This document shows, one piece after another, positions 33,001-43,823 of a stretch of DNA of 64,000 nucleotides. The DNA lies in contig NZ_FRBQ01000001.1 of assembly GCF_900142655.1 (NCBI RefSeq), forward strand, positions 436,115 to 500,114, written 5' to 3'. The position numbers and the translations under genes were made by a program. Under the pieces are notes generated by a model, which saw nothing but the letters and a program-made list of their open reading frames with translations, did no database searches and was not told where the DNA came from. This DNA is from Phytopseudomonas punonensis. Its GTDB lineage: Bacteria > Pseudomonadota > Gammaproteobacteria > Pseudomonadales > Pseudomonadaceae. Position 1 is the first letter of the stretch. Every line of letters starts with the position of its first letter.

Positions 33001-33897
33001 AGCGTTCAGAGCCAGGTCCTTGATGGTCACCGCCTCTCGCTCGCTGTAGCGACCTTTCAGTTCTGGCGCATGCAGGCGAGTCACAGCACGCTGCAGTTGG
33101 CGCTTGTCCCACACGCCCCACAGCTCACCACCGAGCTGCAGGTTATCGAGGTGCCAGTCGCGGGTCAGCTTTGGCGGCAGCCAGGCGGCCCAGTCGCTTT
33201 GCGGGGCGCTGAGGTACAGCTCGGCGCGGGCGTCCTGCCACTGCTCGGACTGGATGCGTGTGCGCAGCTGCAGGGCGAGCGGCTGACCATCGGGCAAATG
33301 TACACGGGCGTCCAGCCGCTGACGGCTGCTGCCATTGCTGACACTAATATTGATATCGGTGAGCTGCAGCGGCTTCTGCTCGTAAGCCTCGATGCTCACC
33401 CGGCTGCCAAGCAGCGAGAGGTGACCGAGCACCTGGGACTGACGCAGCGCCTTGGCGATATCCACAGGAGGCTGATTCTGCCGCTGTGGAAACCCTTCCA
33501 CATGCCAGGCGCCACTCTCATCCTCGCGCAGCGTCAGGCGCAAGCCATCGAGTTGTAGATCAGCGATACGTGGCTGCCAGGCCATCAGGCTGCCGAGCAA
33601 GTCAGGCACCACCTGCACATGCTCCAGAGCCAGCGCCTGCTCACCTTCGCCGATACGCAGGTCGCGCACCGTCAACAGCGGCGAGAAGCCGCTCCAGTGA
33701 CCTTCGAGCGCGCCAATGCTGATCGGCATTCCCAGCGCCTCGCTGGCACGGGTTTCAGCTTCCTGCCGATACTCGGCTACCAACGGCACCAACTGCCGGC
33801 CCAGGCTCACGTAAAACGCAGCCAGCACCAAGCCCAGCGCACATAGCCCCAGGCTCCAGCGCAGCAATGTGGCGAAAGCCAGACCCAGCCGCGCCAT
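30070..33897 (-). CDS. yhdP: AsmA-like giant protein YhdP
   Basis: A 1275-residue protein with one N-terminal transmembrane segment (about 12-32) and a very long periplasmic beta-rich body with DUF3971 and AsmA-2 features. YhdP, TamB and YdbH form bridges that carry phospholipids to the outer membrane in E. coli. C-terminal motif: GNLLATDGVFVTQEPITMTG. Together with the mla operon it makes this window rich in phospholipid-transport genes. The gene begins 31 bases after rng. Confidence 0.93.
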   Translation of the reverse strand: MARLGLAFATLLRWSLGLCALGLVLAAFYVSLGRQLVPLVAEYRQEAETRASEALGMPISIGALEGHWSGFSPLLTVRDLRIGEGEQALALEHVQVVPDLLGSLMAWQPRIADLQLDGLRLTLREDESGAWHVEGFPQRQNQPPVDIAKALRQSQVLGHLSLLGSRVSIEAYEQKPLQLTDINISVSNGSSRQRLDARVHLPDGQPLALQLRTRIQSEQWQDARAELYLSAPQSDWAAWLPPKLTRDWHLDNLQLGGELWGVWDKRQLQRAVTRLHAPELKGRYSEREAVTIKDLALNAYFERSGDDFDLLLDDFAFSRGDNRWGETRIAVGHQAAKADQSQRWKLSADRLDVGPLVPLVEGLAPLPDTALDLLQTLKPHGGLRNLNASFQPEVDGPERLQFSANLERVGFSAWHASPAVENGSGSITGDLGGGELKVDSEDFSLHLTTLFPKAWVYQQAKGRLTWTLDDEGFTLRAPYLQVVGEEGKVAGDFLIRMLKDPEREDYMDLRVGMRDGDARFTEKYLPSPVLSPALDEWLKTAIHSGKVNEGYFQYQGSINRNPDPAVRSISLFFDVEDAELAFQPGWPVLRDARGQVLIEDSGVRVRVSEGNILDSRVREAFADIPHVDPGQTPHLKLKGKLQSSVGDGLKILQEAPLGVADTFAGWKGEGALNGSLNLDIPLQKGEPANVVVDFSANKASLTISKPELQLSDVTGDFRYDTSKGLSAPSISARALGHAIRGKAVADGRPGQARSHIEANGVVTLNNLTQWLGVEQKLPAEGSLPYRLRLSLEGEQSQLRVDSNLKGLSISLPAPFGKAANDERYADWRMSFGGAEQRYWLDYADVASFTLAAPPGKFDQSRGELRLGDGPAILPNIRGVRVRGRVAQVNLAEWQKAIEPYEQSSRKGAQQLFSDAELRIGRFEGFGQQLEDLDVGLRPLDGGWSLNLDSTLAKGRIDLFEAADKPIVADLEYVRLPAAKPKTEDAPEPEGPDPLADFDPRQIPALNLRVAHVFQGDDDMGTWSLKARPDGQGVQFSDLDINLKGLKLGGAIGWQGVPGQTRSWYKGRMQGEKLSEVLKAWGYAPSATSESFRLDADGHWPGSPAWFNLKRYSGSLDAALRKGQFVEVQGSASALRIFGLLNFNSIGRRLRLDFSDLLDKGLSYDRVKGNLLATDGVFVTQEPITMTGPSSNLELNGTLNMVNEAIDAKLLVTLPVTNNLPIAALIVGAPAIGGALFIADKLLGDRVARFASVQYDVKGTLHDPELKFDKPFEKPN

Positions 33898-33928
33898 TCA
33901 GTTCATGCCCCGGGCTGGCCGGGCGTCG

Positions 33929-35386
33929 TTACAGCAGCACCACATCGTATTGTTCCTGGGAGTACATGGTTTCGACCTGGAACTTGATGGTTCGTCCGAT
34001 GAAAGCTTCGAGGTCGGCAACGTTGCCCGATTCCTCGTCGAGCAGCCGGTCGACCACCTTCTGGTTGGCCAGCACGCGATAACCTTCGGGCTGATAGGCA
34101 CGGGCTTCGCGGAGGATTTCCCGGAAGATTTCGTAGCAGGTGGTTTCCGCAGTTTTCAATTTGCCGCGGCCCTGGCAGTGGCTGCACGGTTCGCACAGCA
34201 CCTGTTCGAGGCTCTCGCGGGTACGCTTGCGGGTCATCTGCACCAGGCCGAGCTCGGTGATGCCAATGATGTTGGTCTTGGCGTGATCGCGCTCCAGCTG
34301 CTTTTCCAGGGTACGTAGCACCTGGCGCTGGTGCTCCTCGTCTTCCATGTCGATGAAGTCGATGATGATGATGCCGCCCAGGTTGCGCAGGCGCAGCTGC
34401 CGGGCAATCGCGGTGGCCGCTTCGAGGTTGGTCTTGAAGATGGTTTCCTCAAGCGTACGGTGACCGACGAAGGCGCCGGTGTTGACGTCGATGGTGCTCA
34501 TCGCCTCGGCCGGATCGATGATCAGGTAGCCACCGGACTTGAGTGGCACCTTGCGCTCCAGGGCCTTCTGGATTTCATCCTCGATACCGTGCAGATCGAA
34601 GATCGGCCGCTCGCCCGGGTAATGCTCGAGGCGATCGGAAATCTCCGGCATCAGCTCGGCAACGAAACTGGTGATTTTCTGGAAGGTTTCCCGCGAGTCG
34701 ACGCGGATCTTCTCGCTGCGCGGGCCGACCAGGTCACGCAAGGTACGCAGCGCCAGGCTCAGGTCTTCGTAGATCACCGAGGGCGTTGGCGCGCTCTTCA
34801 TCTGCTCGGCGATCTGCGTCCACAGCCGGCGCAGGTAGCGGATATCGACGAGGATCTCCTCGGCCCGCGCGCCATCGGCGGCGGTACGCAGGATAAAGCC
34901 ACCGGCTTCGGCAATGCCTTCGGCAGCAACGCAATCGGCGACCACCTGCTTGAGGCGCTCGCGCTCGGCTTCGTCTTCGATCTTCAGGGAAATGCCGACA
35001 TGACTGGTGCGCGGCATGTACACCAGATAGCGCGAGGGAATCGACAGCTGCGTGGTCAGGCGTGCGCCCTTGCTGCCAATCGGATCCTTGGTGACCTGCA
35101 CGGTCAAGCTCTGGCCTTCGTGCACCAAGGCGCTGATGCTCTCCACGGCGCTGCCTTCGCGGCTGGAGATTTCCGAGGCATGGATGAACGCCGCGCGCTC
35201 CAGGCCGATATCGACGAATGCCGCCTGCATACCAGGCAGCACACGTACCACCTTGCCCTTGTAGATGTTGCCGACAATGCCGCGGCGCTGGGTGCGCTCG
35301 ACGTGCACTTCCTGCAGGACACCGTTTTCCACCACCGCCACACGCGATTCCATCGGTGTGATGTTGATCAGAATTTCTTCACTCAT
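33929..35386 (-). CDS. rng: Ribonuclease G
   Basis: A 485-residue RNase E/G-family endoribonuclease that matures the 16S rRNA 5' end. The N-terminal S1-like domain (MSEEILINITPMESRVAVVE onward) is followed by the DNase I-like catalytic part with IDVNTG and IIIDFIDM acidic motifs, and the zinc-link CEPCSHC (Cys398, 401, 404). It lacks the long C-terminal scaffold of RNase E. Downstream of maf. Confidence 0.96.
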   Translation of the reverse strand: MSEEILINITPMESRVAVVENGVLQEVHVERTQRRGIVGNIYKGKVVRVLPGMQAAFVDIGLERAAFIHASEISSREGSAVESISALVHEGQSLTVQVTKDPIGSKGARLTTQLSIPSRYLVYMPRTSHVGISLKIEDEAERERLKQVVADCVAAEGIAEAGGFILRTAADGARAEEILVDIRYLRRLWTQIAEQMKSAPTPSVIYEDLSLALRTLRDLVGPRSEKIRVDSRETFQKITSFVAELMPEISDRLEHYPGERPIFDLHGIEDEIQKALERKVPLKSGGYLIIDPAEAMSTIDVNTGAFVGHRTLEETIFKTNLEAATAIARQLRLRNLGGIIIIDFIDMEDEEHQRQVLRTLEKQLERDHAKTNIIGITELGLVQMTRKRTRESLEQVLCEPCSHCQGRGKLKTAETTCYEIFREILREARAYQPEGYRVLANQKVVDRLLDEESGNVADLEAFIGRTIKFQVETMYSQEQYDVVLL

Positions 35387-35467
35387 GCGCCCATCTCTTG
35401 GCTGAGATGAAGCTGAAAGCGGCGCCAGGCATCTGTGCCCGGTTCAACGCAGCCTGCAACCTCTGGG

Positions 35468-36064
35468 TTATGCGCTGGCAGTCGCTTGCCAGCACGGAAT
35501 CGCGAATTCCGCGAGCAGTTCGGCAGTCTCGCACAACGGCAGGCCGACCACCGCTGAATAACTGCCCTGCATCTGGCTGACGAACACCGCAGCCAGCCCC
35601 TGAATACCATAACTGCCGGCTTTATCGCATGGCTCACCAGTGGCCCAATACGCTTCGATCTGTGTCTGACTGAGCGCTTTGAAACGCACGCTGCTGACGA
35701 CGACCCTGGATGCAGAGCGCGCTTCACTGACCAGCGCAACGGCGGTCAGCACATGATGTTCGCGACCGGACAGCGCAGTGAGCGTCGCCAGCGCATCGTC
35801 GCGGTCGACCGGCTTGCCAAGGATTCGGCCATCGAGCACTACCGCAGTATCGGAGCCCAGCACCACCGCGCTATCGCGATCATCCAGCGTGTCAAACGTT
35901 GCCTGCGCCTTGGCCAGCGCCAGACGCTCGACATAAGCCGCCGGCGCCTCGCCCGGCAGCGGCGCTTCGTCGATGGGCACCACACGGGTTACGAAAGGAA
36001 CACCGATCTGCGTGAGCAGTTCACTACGCCGCGGCGAAGCGGAGGCCAGGTAGAGCGTGGTCAT
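35468..36064 (-). CDS. maf: Maf-family nucleotide pyrophosphatase
   Basis: A 198-residue Maf protein (YhdE type, dTTP/UTP pyrophosphatase), a house-cleaning enzyme that hydrolyses non-canonical or excess NTPs. N-terminal [19 protein letters not shown], then [16 protein letters not shown] and the [13 protein letters not shown] segment. It sits between mreD and rng, the usual place for the YhdE type. Confidence 0.93.
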   Translation of the reverse strand: MTTLYLASASPRRSELLTQIGVPFVTRVVPIDEAPLPGEAPAAYVERLALAKAQATFDTLDDRDSAVVLGSDTAVVLDGRILGKPVDRDDALATLTALSGREHHVLTAVALVSEARSASRVVVSSVRFKALSQTQIEAYWATGEPCDKAGSYGIQGLAAVFVSQMQGSYSAVVGLPLCETAELLAEFAIPCWQATASA

Positions 36065-36098
36065 GCACAGGTCTCGAGGTCAGGCGCCGCAGCGCAGT

Positions 36099-36587
36099 TC
36101 AGTTGACACGCATGCGCCGGTGCACCGCGCGCAGCAGGGTGCACACCCACGGCCACAGCAGCGCACTGACCAGTGCCGGTAACACGAACGTCAGGGTTGG
36201 CGGGCGGTTGCCAGTCAGGGCGTTGAGCCACAACTGAACAAGCTGGGCGACACCGAATACCACCAAGAGCACCATGCTCTGCTGCCACATGGGGAACATG
36301 CGCAGACGCTGATGCAGGCTGAGCACCAGAAAAGTGATCAGGGTGAGGATCAGCGCGTTCTGGCCCAGCAGCGTACCGTTGAGCACATCCGCCAGCAGGC
36401 CGAAGCAGAAGGCGCTGGTCATGCCGATGCGATGCGGCACAGCCAATACCCAGTAGGTGAGAAACAGCGCCAGCCACAGCGGCCGACCGATTTCCATGAA
36501 GCGCGGCAGCGTGGACACACTGAGCAGCAGCGCCACTATCAGGCTGGCCCAGATCACCCAGAGGTTGCTGGAACGGCTAGCGATCAT
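36099..36587 (-). CDS. mreD: Rod-shape protein MreD
   Basis: A 162-residue polytopic inner-membrane protein (about five segments) of the elongasome, which organises cell-wall synthesis during lateral growth. Seen: WLALFLTYWVLAVPHRIGM and GLLADVLNGTLLGQNAL. It overlaps the 3' end of mreC by 11 bases. Confidence 0.93.
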   Translation of the reverse strand: MIASRSSNLWVIWASLIVALLLSVSTLPRFMEIGRPLWLALFLTYWVLAVPHRIGMTSAFCFGLLADVLNGTLLGQNALILTLITFLVLSLHQRLRMFPMWQQSMVLLVVFGVAQLVQLWLNALTGNRPPTLTFVLPALVSALLWPWVCTLLRAVHRRMRVN

Positions 36588-37566
36588 TGGCTGGCTCCTC
36601 AGGCGCTGCGGCCTGGCCTGCCGGTGCAGGAGGCTCTACTGCCGGCGCATCATCGAGCGGCGCCTCGGGGTTCGGGTGTTCGAGCGCCTGACGATCGACC
36701 TCTTCCTGCGCCTCGGCCGACTCGGTGGCACGCTGCTCCGGCGTACGCGGGTCGGTGAATACCAGCAACATGTAACGGGTGCGGTTGAGGTTGGCGGTCG
36801 GCACGGCGCGCACGATGGCGAACGGCTGGCCGGAGTCGTGTACCACCTCGGTCACCGTGGCCACCGGATAACCGGCCGGGAAACGCTGGCCGAGACCGGA
36901 GCTGACCAGCAGATCGCCTTCCTTGATATCAGCGGTATCGGCCACGTGGCGCAGCTCAAGGCGCTCCGGGTTGCCGGTGCCGGTGGCGATGGCGCGCAGG
37001 CCATTGCGATTGACCTGCACCGGAATGCTGTGGGTAGTGTCAGTCAGCAGCAGCACCCGCGAGGTATAGGGCATCACTTCGACCACCTGGCCCATCAACC
37101 CACGGGCGTCGAGCACTGGCTGACCCAGCACCACGCCGTCCTTCTCGCCCTTGTCGATGAGAATGCGGTGGGTGAAAGGGTTGGGATCGATGCCAATCAA
37201 CTCGGTGGCCAGCACCTCGTCGTCGACCAATGCAGAAGAGTTGAGCAACTCACGCAGGCGCACGTTCTGCTCGGTCAACGCGGCTAGCTTTTGCAGACGG
37301 CGCTGCATCATCAGCTGTTCGGCCTTGAGCTTCTCGTTCTCGGCAGCCAGCTCGTTGCGCGAGCTGAGCTCCTGAGTGGCGCTCTCCCATAGGGTGACCG
37401 GCAGGCGGCCCAGCCAGTATACGGGCTCGACGATCAGGCCGAGCTGGCTGCGCACTGAATGCAGAACGGTAAGGCGGGCGTCGACGACCATCAGGGCAGC
37501 CGACAACACGGCGAACACCAGCAGGCGTACACCGAGCGAAGGACCTTTGGCGAATAGCGGCTTTAT
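36577..37566 (-). CDS. mreC: Rod-shape protein MreC, probable ATA start
   Basis: A bitopic elongasome protein: transmembrane segment, coiled coil (about EKLKAEQLMMQRRLQKLAAL), beta-domain core, and a Pro/Ala/Glu-rich C-terminal tail ending EEPANDR. The reading frame continues upstream of the first canonical codon (GTG 37518) through PLFAKGPSLGVRLL, a sequence expected in Pseudomonas MreC, but contains no ATG, GTG or TTG. An ATA at 37566 stands 8 bases after GAGG and would give 329 residues. The GTG alternative loses 16 residues ahead of the membrane segment. A hairpin (37589-37621) lies just upstream. Confidence 0.85.
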   Translation of the reverse strand: MKPLFAKGPSLGVRLLVFAVLSAALMVVDARLTVLHSVRSQLGLIVEPVYWLGRLPVTLWESATQELSSRNELAAENEKLKAEQLMMQRRLQKLAALTEQNVRLRELLNSSALVDDEVLATELIGIDPNPFTHRILIDKGEKDGVVLGQPVLDARGLMGQVVEVMPYTSRVLLLTDTTHSIPVQVNRNGLRAIATGTGNPERLELRHVADTADIKEGDLLVSSGLGQRFPAGYPVATVTEVVHDSGQPFAIVRAVPTANLNRTRYMLLVFTDPRTPEQRATESAEAQEEVDRQALEHPNPEAPLDDAPAVEPPAPAGQAAAPEEPANDR

Positions 37567-37588
37567 GGCGATTACCTCGTAGCCAGCC

Positions 37589-37621
37589 CGGAAGCTGCAT
37601 GCGGCGCGATGGTAGCTTCCG
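37589..37621 (-). other. Intercistronic hairpin between mreB and mreC
   Basis: CGGAAGCT (37589-37596) pairs with AGCTTCCG (37614-37621). On the transcript it follows the mreB stop and precedes the mreC ribosome-binding site. There is no T tract; it may set relative mreB and mreC expression. Confidence 0.45.
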
Positions 37622-37647
37622 AGCTGCTGCAGCGTGAGGCGTGCGGC

Positions 37648-39007
<1,360 letters not shown>

Positions 39008-39295
39008 ATGGCGCTTGAACGCACCGAGGTGGAAAAGATCGCACACCTGGCTCGACTGGGCCTGAGTGAGGGCGAGCTGCCACACACCACCGCCACCCTG
39101 AACAGCATCCTCGGCCTGATCGACAGCATGCAAGCCGTCGATACCGATGGCATCGAGCCGTTGGCGCACCCGCTGGAAACTACCCAGCGCCTGCGCGCCG
39201 ACGCCGTTACCGAAGCGAACCAGCGCGAGGCCTATCAGGCCATCGCCCCAGCCGTGGAAAGCGGCCTGTACCTGGTTCCCAAAGTCATCGAGTAA
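39008..39295 (+). CDS. gatC: Asp/Glu-tRNA amidotransferase subunit C
   Basis: A 95-residue small subunit that stabilises GatA. Typical N-terminus [20 protein letters not shown] and C-terminal YLVPKVIE. Strong ribosome-binding site AAGGAG. Heads gatCAB, which in Pseudomonas converts Asp-tRNA(Asn) to Asn-tRNA(Asn). Confidence 0.95.
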   Translation: MALERTEVEKIAHLARLGLSEGELPHTTATLNSILGLIDSMQAVDTDGIEPLAHPLETTQRLRADAVTEANQREAYQAIAPAVESGLYLVPKVIE

Positions 39296-39310
39296 GGAAA
39301 GCGCACCGCC

Positions 39311-40762
39311 ATGCATCAATTGACCCTGGCCGAGATCGCCCGCGCGCTCGCCGACAAGCAATTCTCTTCTGCCGAGCTGACTCAGAACCTGCTGACTCGT
39401 ATCGAGCAGCTCGATCCGCAGCTCAACAGCTTCATCACCGTGACCGCCGACCAGGCCCTCGAACAAGCCAAGGCCGCCGACGTGCGCCGCGCCGCTGGTG
39501 AAACCAGTGCGCTGCTCGGCGCGCCGATCGCCCACAAGGACCTGTTCTGCACTAAAGGCGTACTGACCAGCTGTGGCTCGAAGATCCTCACCGGTTTCAA
39601 GGCGCCCTATGACGCCACCGTGGTCGAGAAACTGAATGCCGCCGGCACCGTGACCCTCGGCAAGCTGAACATGGACGAGTTCGCCATGGGCTCGGCCAAC
39701 GAATCCAGCCACTACGGCCCGGTCAAGAACCCCTGGGATATCAGCCGTGTGCCTGGCGGCTCGTCGGGCGGTTCGGCTGCTGCGGTGGCGGCGCGCCTGC
39801 TGCCCGCTGCTACCGGCACCGACACCGGCGGCTCGATCCGCCAGCCGGCCGCGTTGACCAACCTTACCGGCATCAAGCCGACCTACGGCCGCGTATCGCG
39901 CTGGGGCATGATCGCCTACGCCTCGAGCCTCGATCAGGGCGGCCCGCTGGCCCGCACCGCCGAAGACTGCGCCCTGCTGCTCGGTGCCATCGCCGGTTTC
40001 GACCCGAAGGATTCGACCAGTGTCGATCAGCCGGTCGATGACTACCTGGCCGCCCTCGCCCAGCCGCTGGCCGGCCTGCGCATCGGTCTGCCGAAGGAAT
40101 ACTTCGGCGCCGGCCTCGATGCACGCATCGGCGAGAAAGTCATGGCCGTGGTCGAGGCGCTGAAAAAGCTCGGCGCCACCGTCAAGGACATCAGCCTGCC
40201 GAACATGCAGCACGCCATCCCGGCCTACTACGTGATCGCCCCAGCGGAAGCCAGCTCCAACCTGTCGCGCTTCGACGGCGTGCGCTTCGGCTATCGCTGC
40301 GAAAACCCGAAAGACCTGCAGGATCTGTACAAGCGCTCCCGCGAAGAAGGCTTCGGCGCCGAAGTGAAGCGCCGAATCATGGTCGGCACCTATGCGCTGT
40401 CCGCCGGTTACTACGACGCCTACTACCTCAAGGCGCAGAAGATTCGCCGGCTGATCAAGAACGACTTCGTCGCGGCCTTCAAGGACGTCGACGTGATCCT
40501 CGGCCCGACCACGCCGAACCTGGCCTGGAAGCTCGGCGAGAAGAACGCCGATCCGGTTTCCGCCTACCTGGAAGACATCTACACCATCACCGCCAACCTG
40601 GCCGGCATTCCCGGCCTGTCGATGCCAGCCGGCTTCGTCGATGGCCTGCCGGTGGGCGTGCAGTTGCTCGGCAACTACTTCCAGGAAGGTCGTCTGCTCA
40701 ATGTCGCGCACCAGTACCAACAGGTCAGCGACTGGCACAAACAAGCACCGAGCGGCTTCTGA
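39311..40762 (+). CDS. gatA: Asp/Glu-tRNA amidotransferase subunit A
   Basis: A 483-residue amidase-signature glutaminase that supplies ammonia to GatB. The Ser-cisSer-Lys triad is Lys76 ([10 protein letters not shown]), Ser151 ([12 protein letters not shown]) and Ser175 ([12 protein letters not shown]). Length is normal. It is spaced 15 bases from each neighbour. Confidence 0.98.
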   Translation: MHQLTLAEIARALADKQFSSAELTQNLLTRIEQLDPQLNSFITVTADQALEQAKAADVRRAAGETSALLGAPIAHKDLFCTKGVLTSCGSKILTGFKAPYDATVVEKLNAAGTVTLGKLNMDEFAMGSANESSHYGPVKNPWDISRVPGGSSGGSAAAVAARLLPAATGTDTGGSIRQPAALTNLTGIKPTYGRVSRWGMIAYASSLDQGGPLARTAEDCALLLGAIAGFDPKDSTSVDQPVDDYLAALAQPLAGLRIGLPKEYFGAGLDARIGEKVMAVVEALKKLGATVKDISLPNMQHAIPAYYVIAPAEASSNLSRFDGVRFGYRCENPKDLQDLYKRSREEGFGAEVKRRIMVGTYALSAGYYDAYYLKAQKIRRLIKNDFVAAFKDVDVILGPTTPNLAWKLGEKNADPVSAYLEDIYTITANLAGIPGLSMPAGFVDGLPVGVQLLGNYFQEGRLLNVAHQYQQVSDWHKQAPSGF

Positions 40763-40776
40763 GGAAGGATTAAGAC

Positions 40777-42225
40777 ATGCAGTGGGAAACCGTCATCGGG
40801 CTCGAGATTCACGCTCAGCTCAGCACCCAATCGAAGATCTTCTCGGCCAGCGCCACCACCTTTGGCGCCGAGCCCAACACCCAGGCCAGCCTGGTCGACC
40901 TCGGCATGCCCGGCACCCTGCCGGTGCTCAACGCCGAAGCGGTACGCATGGCCTGCCAGTTCGGCCTGGCCATCGACGCCGAGATCGCCGAGCGCAATAT
41001 CTTCGCGCGCAAGAACTACTTCTACCCGGACCTGCCGAAGGGCTACCAGACCAGCCAGATGGATCACCCCATCGTCGGCAAGGGCTTCCTCGACATCACC
41101 CTGGAAGACGGCACCGTCAAGCGCATCGGCATCACCCGCGCGCACCTCGAAGAAGACGCCGGCAAGAGCCTGCACGAAGACTTCCAGGGCATGAGCGGCA
41201 TCGATCTGAACCGCGCCGGCACGCCGCTGCTGGAAATCGTTTCCGAACCGGACATCCGTTCGGCCAAGGAAGCGGTGGCCTATGTGAAGGCGATCCACGC
41301 ACTGGTGCGTTATCTGGGCATCTGCGACGGCAACATGGCCGAAGGCTCGCTGCGTTGCGACTGCAACGTGTCGGTTCGCCCGAAGGGCCAAGCCGAGTTC
41401 GGTACGCGCGCCGAGATCAAGAACGTCAACTCATTCCGCTTCATCGAGAAAGCCATCAACCATGAAGTGCAGCGTCAGATCGAGCTGATCGAAGACGGCG
41501 GCAAGGTGGTACAGGAAACCCGCCTGTACGATCCCAACAAGGATCAGACCCGCTCCATGCGCAGCAAGGAAGAAGCCAACGACTACCGCTACTTCCCCTG
41601 CCCGGACCTGCTGCCGGTGGTGATCGAGCAAAGTTTTCTCGACGACCTGCGCGCCAAGCTGCCCGAACTGCCGCCACAGAAACGCGAGCGTTTCGAAAGC
41701 CAGTACGCGCTGTCGACCTACGACGCCAGCGTGCTCAGCGCCAGCCGCGAGTTGGCCGACTACTTCGAAGTGGTCGCCAAGACCTGTGGCGACGCCAAGC
41801 TGGCGGCCAACTGGGTTATGGGCGAGCTGTCCAGCCTGCTCAACAAGGACAACCTGGAGATCGACCAGTCGCCGGTGTCCGCCGAGCAACTGGGCGGCAT
41901 GATCCTGCGCATCAAGGACAACACCATCAGCGGCAAGATCGCCAAGATGGTCTTCGAAGCCCTGGCGGCTGGTGAAGGCGCAACGGCCGATGAAGTGATC
42001 GACAAGAAGGGCCTCAAGCAGGTCACCGATTCCGGCGCCATCGAAGCGATGCTCGACGACGTGCTGGCAGCCAACGCCGAGCAGGTCGAACAGTACCGCG
42101 CCAGCGACGAAGCCAAGCGCGGCAAGATGTTCGGCTTCTTCGTCGGTCAGGCCATGAAAGCCTCCAAAGGCAAGGCCAACCCGGGGCAAGTGAACGAACT
42201 GTTGAAGAAAAAGCTCGAAGGCTGA
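40777..42225 (+). CDS. gatB: Asp/Glu-tRNA amidotransferase subunit B
   Basis: A 482-residue kinase-like subunit that phosphorylates the misacylated carboxylate and transfers ammonia. Seen: [32 protein letters not shown] and the GatB/YqeY helical C-terminus ending [11 protein letters not shown]. Ends the operon before a strong terminator. Confidence 0.98.
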   Translation: MQWETVIGLEIHAQLSTQSKIFSASATTFGAEPNTQASLVDLGMPGTLPVLNAEAVRMACQFGLAIDAEIAERNIFARKNYFYPDLPKGYQTSQMDHPIVGKGFLDITLEDGTVKRIGITRAHLEEDAGKSLHEDFQGMSGIDLNRAGTPLLEIVSEPDIRSAKEAVAYVKAIHALVRYLGICDGNMAEGSLRCDCNVSVRPKGQAEFGTRAEIKNVNSFRFIEKAINHEVQRQIELIEDGGKVVQETRLYDPNKDQTRSMRSKEEANDYRYFPCPDLLPVVIEQSFLDDLRAKLPELPPQKRERFESQYALSTYDASVLSASRELADYFEVVAKTCGDAKLAANWVMGELSSLLNKDNLEIDQSPVSAEQLGGMILRIKDNTISGKIAKMVFEALAAGEGATADEVIDKKGLKQVTDSGAIEAMLDDVLAANAEQVEQYRASDEAKRGKMFGFFVGQAMKASKGKANPGQVNELLKKKLEG

Positions 42226-42237
42226 GCGATGTGAAAG

Positions 42238-42260
42238 CGCCGGGGTTTCCCGGCGTTTTT
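42238..42260 (+). terminator. gatCAB Rho-independent terminator
   Basis: CGCCGGG (42238-42244) pairs with CCCGGCG (42249-42255), followed by TTTTT. Confidence 0.9.
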
Positions 42261-42290
42261 GTGTCTGCCGTATGAGCAAGGAGAAAAGCA

Positions 42291-42665
42291 ATGCGCCGAC
42301 TATCGATTCTGCTGGGTCTGTTCAGCCTGCTGCTCGCCGGCTGTAGCAGCTTTGGCGGTGGTGTTCCCGGCGATTACCGCGCCGAAGGCAAGGCCTCCTA
42401 TTACGGCAAGGCCCACCACGGTAACAGGACCGCCAGCGGCGAACGCTTCAACCAGAACGCCCTGACCGCCGCCCATCGTACCCTGCCCTTCGGCACCATG
42501 GTCAGGGTGACCAACCTCAACAACGACCGTAGCGTGGTGGTGCGCATCAACGACCGCGGCCCGTTCGCCCGCGGCCGGATCATCGACGTGTCGCGCAAGG
42601 CAGCCGAATCGCTGGACATGATCCGCTCTGGCGTGGCGCCGGTGCGCGTAGAAAGCCTGAAGTAA
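42291..42665 (+). CDS. Small RlpA-like lipoprotein (double-psi beta-barrel)
   Basis: A 124-residue lipoprotein: lipobox LLAGC (Cys18), then an RlpA-type DPBB domain filling the rest ([57 protein letters not shown]). The His and Asp of these motifs match the lytic-transglycosylase active site of RlpA, which cleaves denuded glycan. No SPOR domain, so it is shorter than RlpA proper and unlikely to be septum-targeted by that route. AAGGAG precedes the start. Confidence 0.88.
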   Translation: MRRLSILLGLFSLLLAGCSSFGGGVPGDYRAEGKASYYGKAHHGNRTASGERFNQNALTAAHRTLPFGTMVRVTNLNNDRSVVVRINDRGPFARGRIIDVSRKAAESLDMIRSGVAPVRVESLK

Positions 42666-42674
42666 GACGAGAGC

Positions 42675-42869
42675 GATCCTTTAGGCGACATCAAAGAAAC
42701 TGCTACAAGGCAAGAGCGGACGTTCCCAGCGTAGGGTGGACAACGCTCTTTTTGTCCACCATTGCGCTCGCAGAGCGGTGGACGGATGAAGCGTCGTCCA
42801 CCCTACGAAAGGCCGCTTCCGCCACTTTGCAGGCAAATCGCTGAATTCAAACCAAAAGATCGTGAACAG
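42675..42869. repeat. Nested-palindrome repeat, copy A
   Basis: A 195-bp element between convergent genes. The outer arms are CGTAGGGTGGACAACGCT and AGCGTCGTCCACCCTACG; an inner pair GTCCACC / GGTGGAC lies within. The flanks (ACTGCTACAAGGCA and GCCACTTTGCAGGCAA) recur in the copy at 61713-61950, in the opposite orientation. No coding capacity is seen. Confidence 0.85.
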
Positions 42870-42873
42870 ACGC

Positions 42874-43734
42874 TTACAACGCCGGATCCCAGCGCTGCGA
42901 CCAGTCGGCGTCCTGTGCAGCGATTTCGCGCAGCAGCTCGAAGCTTTGCTGCAACGCCGCCGAATCCCGTTCACGGGAATACACCAGATACGTCGGGTAG
43001 CTGAACTCCGGCGCCCGCGGCACCCGCTCCAGCACCTTCTTGTCCAGATAGCTCTGCACAACGCGCGTGCGGAAATAACCCGAGCCGCCGTGCTCCAGGA
43101 TGTACTGCAGGGCCAACGGCCCGAGGTTGAAGGACACCGGCGCCCGCGCCTTGTCTGGCAGCGCGCGGTCGTGCTGGGCACGGAAGCTGTCGCTCCAGTC
43201 GATGTACACGTAGGGCTCCGGGTTCGCTGCGCGGACCAGAATCAGCTTCTCTTCGAGCACCTGCTCGACCTGCATGCCGGCCCAGTAGCTGGGCTGGTAG
43301 ACCAGGGCCGCATCCATCACGCCCATCTCCACCTGACGCAGCAAACTGGCGCATTCGGCCACCTGGGCACGCACCGCGTAGCCTTCGATGCCCTGGCGAA
43401 TCGCGCTGACCCAGCGCAACATCAGCGGGTTGCACAGGCTCACCTCGCCACCGATATGCAGCACGTTGTGGTAGCCGTCAGGCAACGGCAGGTCGCGCTG
43501 CGCCGCTTCCCAGGTCTGCTGGATCTGGTTGGCGTAGGTGACGAATGCCTCGCCATCGGGCGTCAGCCGTGCGCCGGCGCGATTGCGCACGAACAGCGTG
43601 CTGCCCAGGTGGCTTTCCAGCTTCTGGATGCGCGCGGTGATCGCCGTCTGGGTGACGTGCATGCGCTCGGCGGCGGCGATAAAGCTGCCGCTGCGGACGA
43701 TTTCCAGAAAGGTGCGGGTAAGGTCGATATCCAT
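42874..43734 (-). CDS. LysR-type transcriptional regulator
   Basis: A 286-residue regulator: N-terminal winged HTH (MDIDLTRTFLEIVRSGSFIA, AAERMHVTQTAITARIQKLE) and a substrate-binding domain from about residue 90. ATG 43734 is chosen because it starts at the usual LTTR position; a GTG two codons earlier is possible. The effector and targets are not evident; it shares its strand with the HPP/CBS gene upstream. Its 3' end abuts the nested-palindrome repeat. Confidence 0.9.
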   Translation of the reverse strand: MDIDLTRTFLEIVRSGSFIAAAERMHVTQTAITARIQKLESHLGSTLFVRNRAGARLTPDGEAFVTYANQIQQTWEAAQRDLPLPDGYHNVLHIGGEVSLCNPLMLRWVSAIRQGIEGYAVRAQVAECASLLRQVEMGVMDAALVYQPSYWAGMQVEQVLEEKLILVRAANPEPYVYIDWSDSFRAQHDRALPDKARAPVSFNLGPLALQYILEHGGSGYFRTRVVQSYLDKKVLERVPRAPEFSYPTYLVYSRERDSAALQQSFELLREIAAQDADWSQRWDPAL

Positions 43735-43823
43735 CTTCACTGGGCCAGCCCAATCGGCGCTGGCGACTCCTCAAGCCTGATTCGTTGAACAGTGTAAGGC
43801 GCCAGGCGTGATCATTCGATGGA

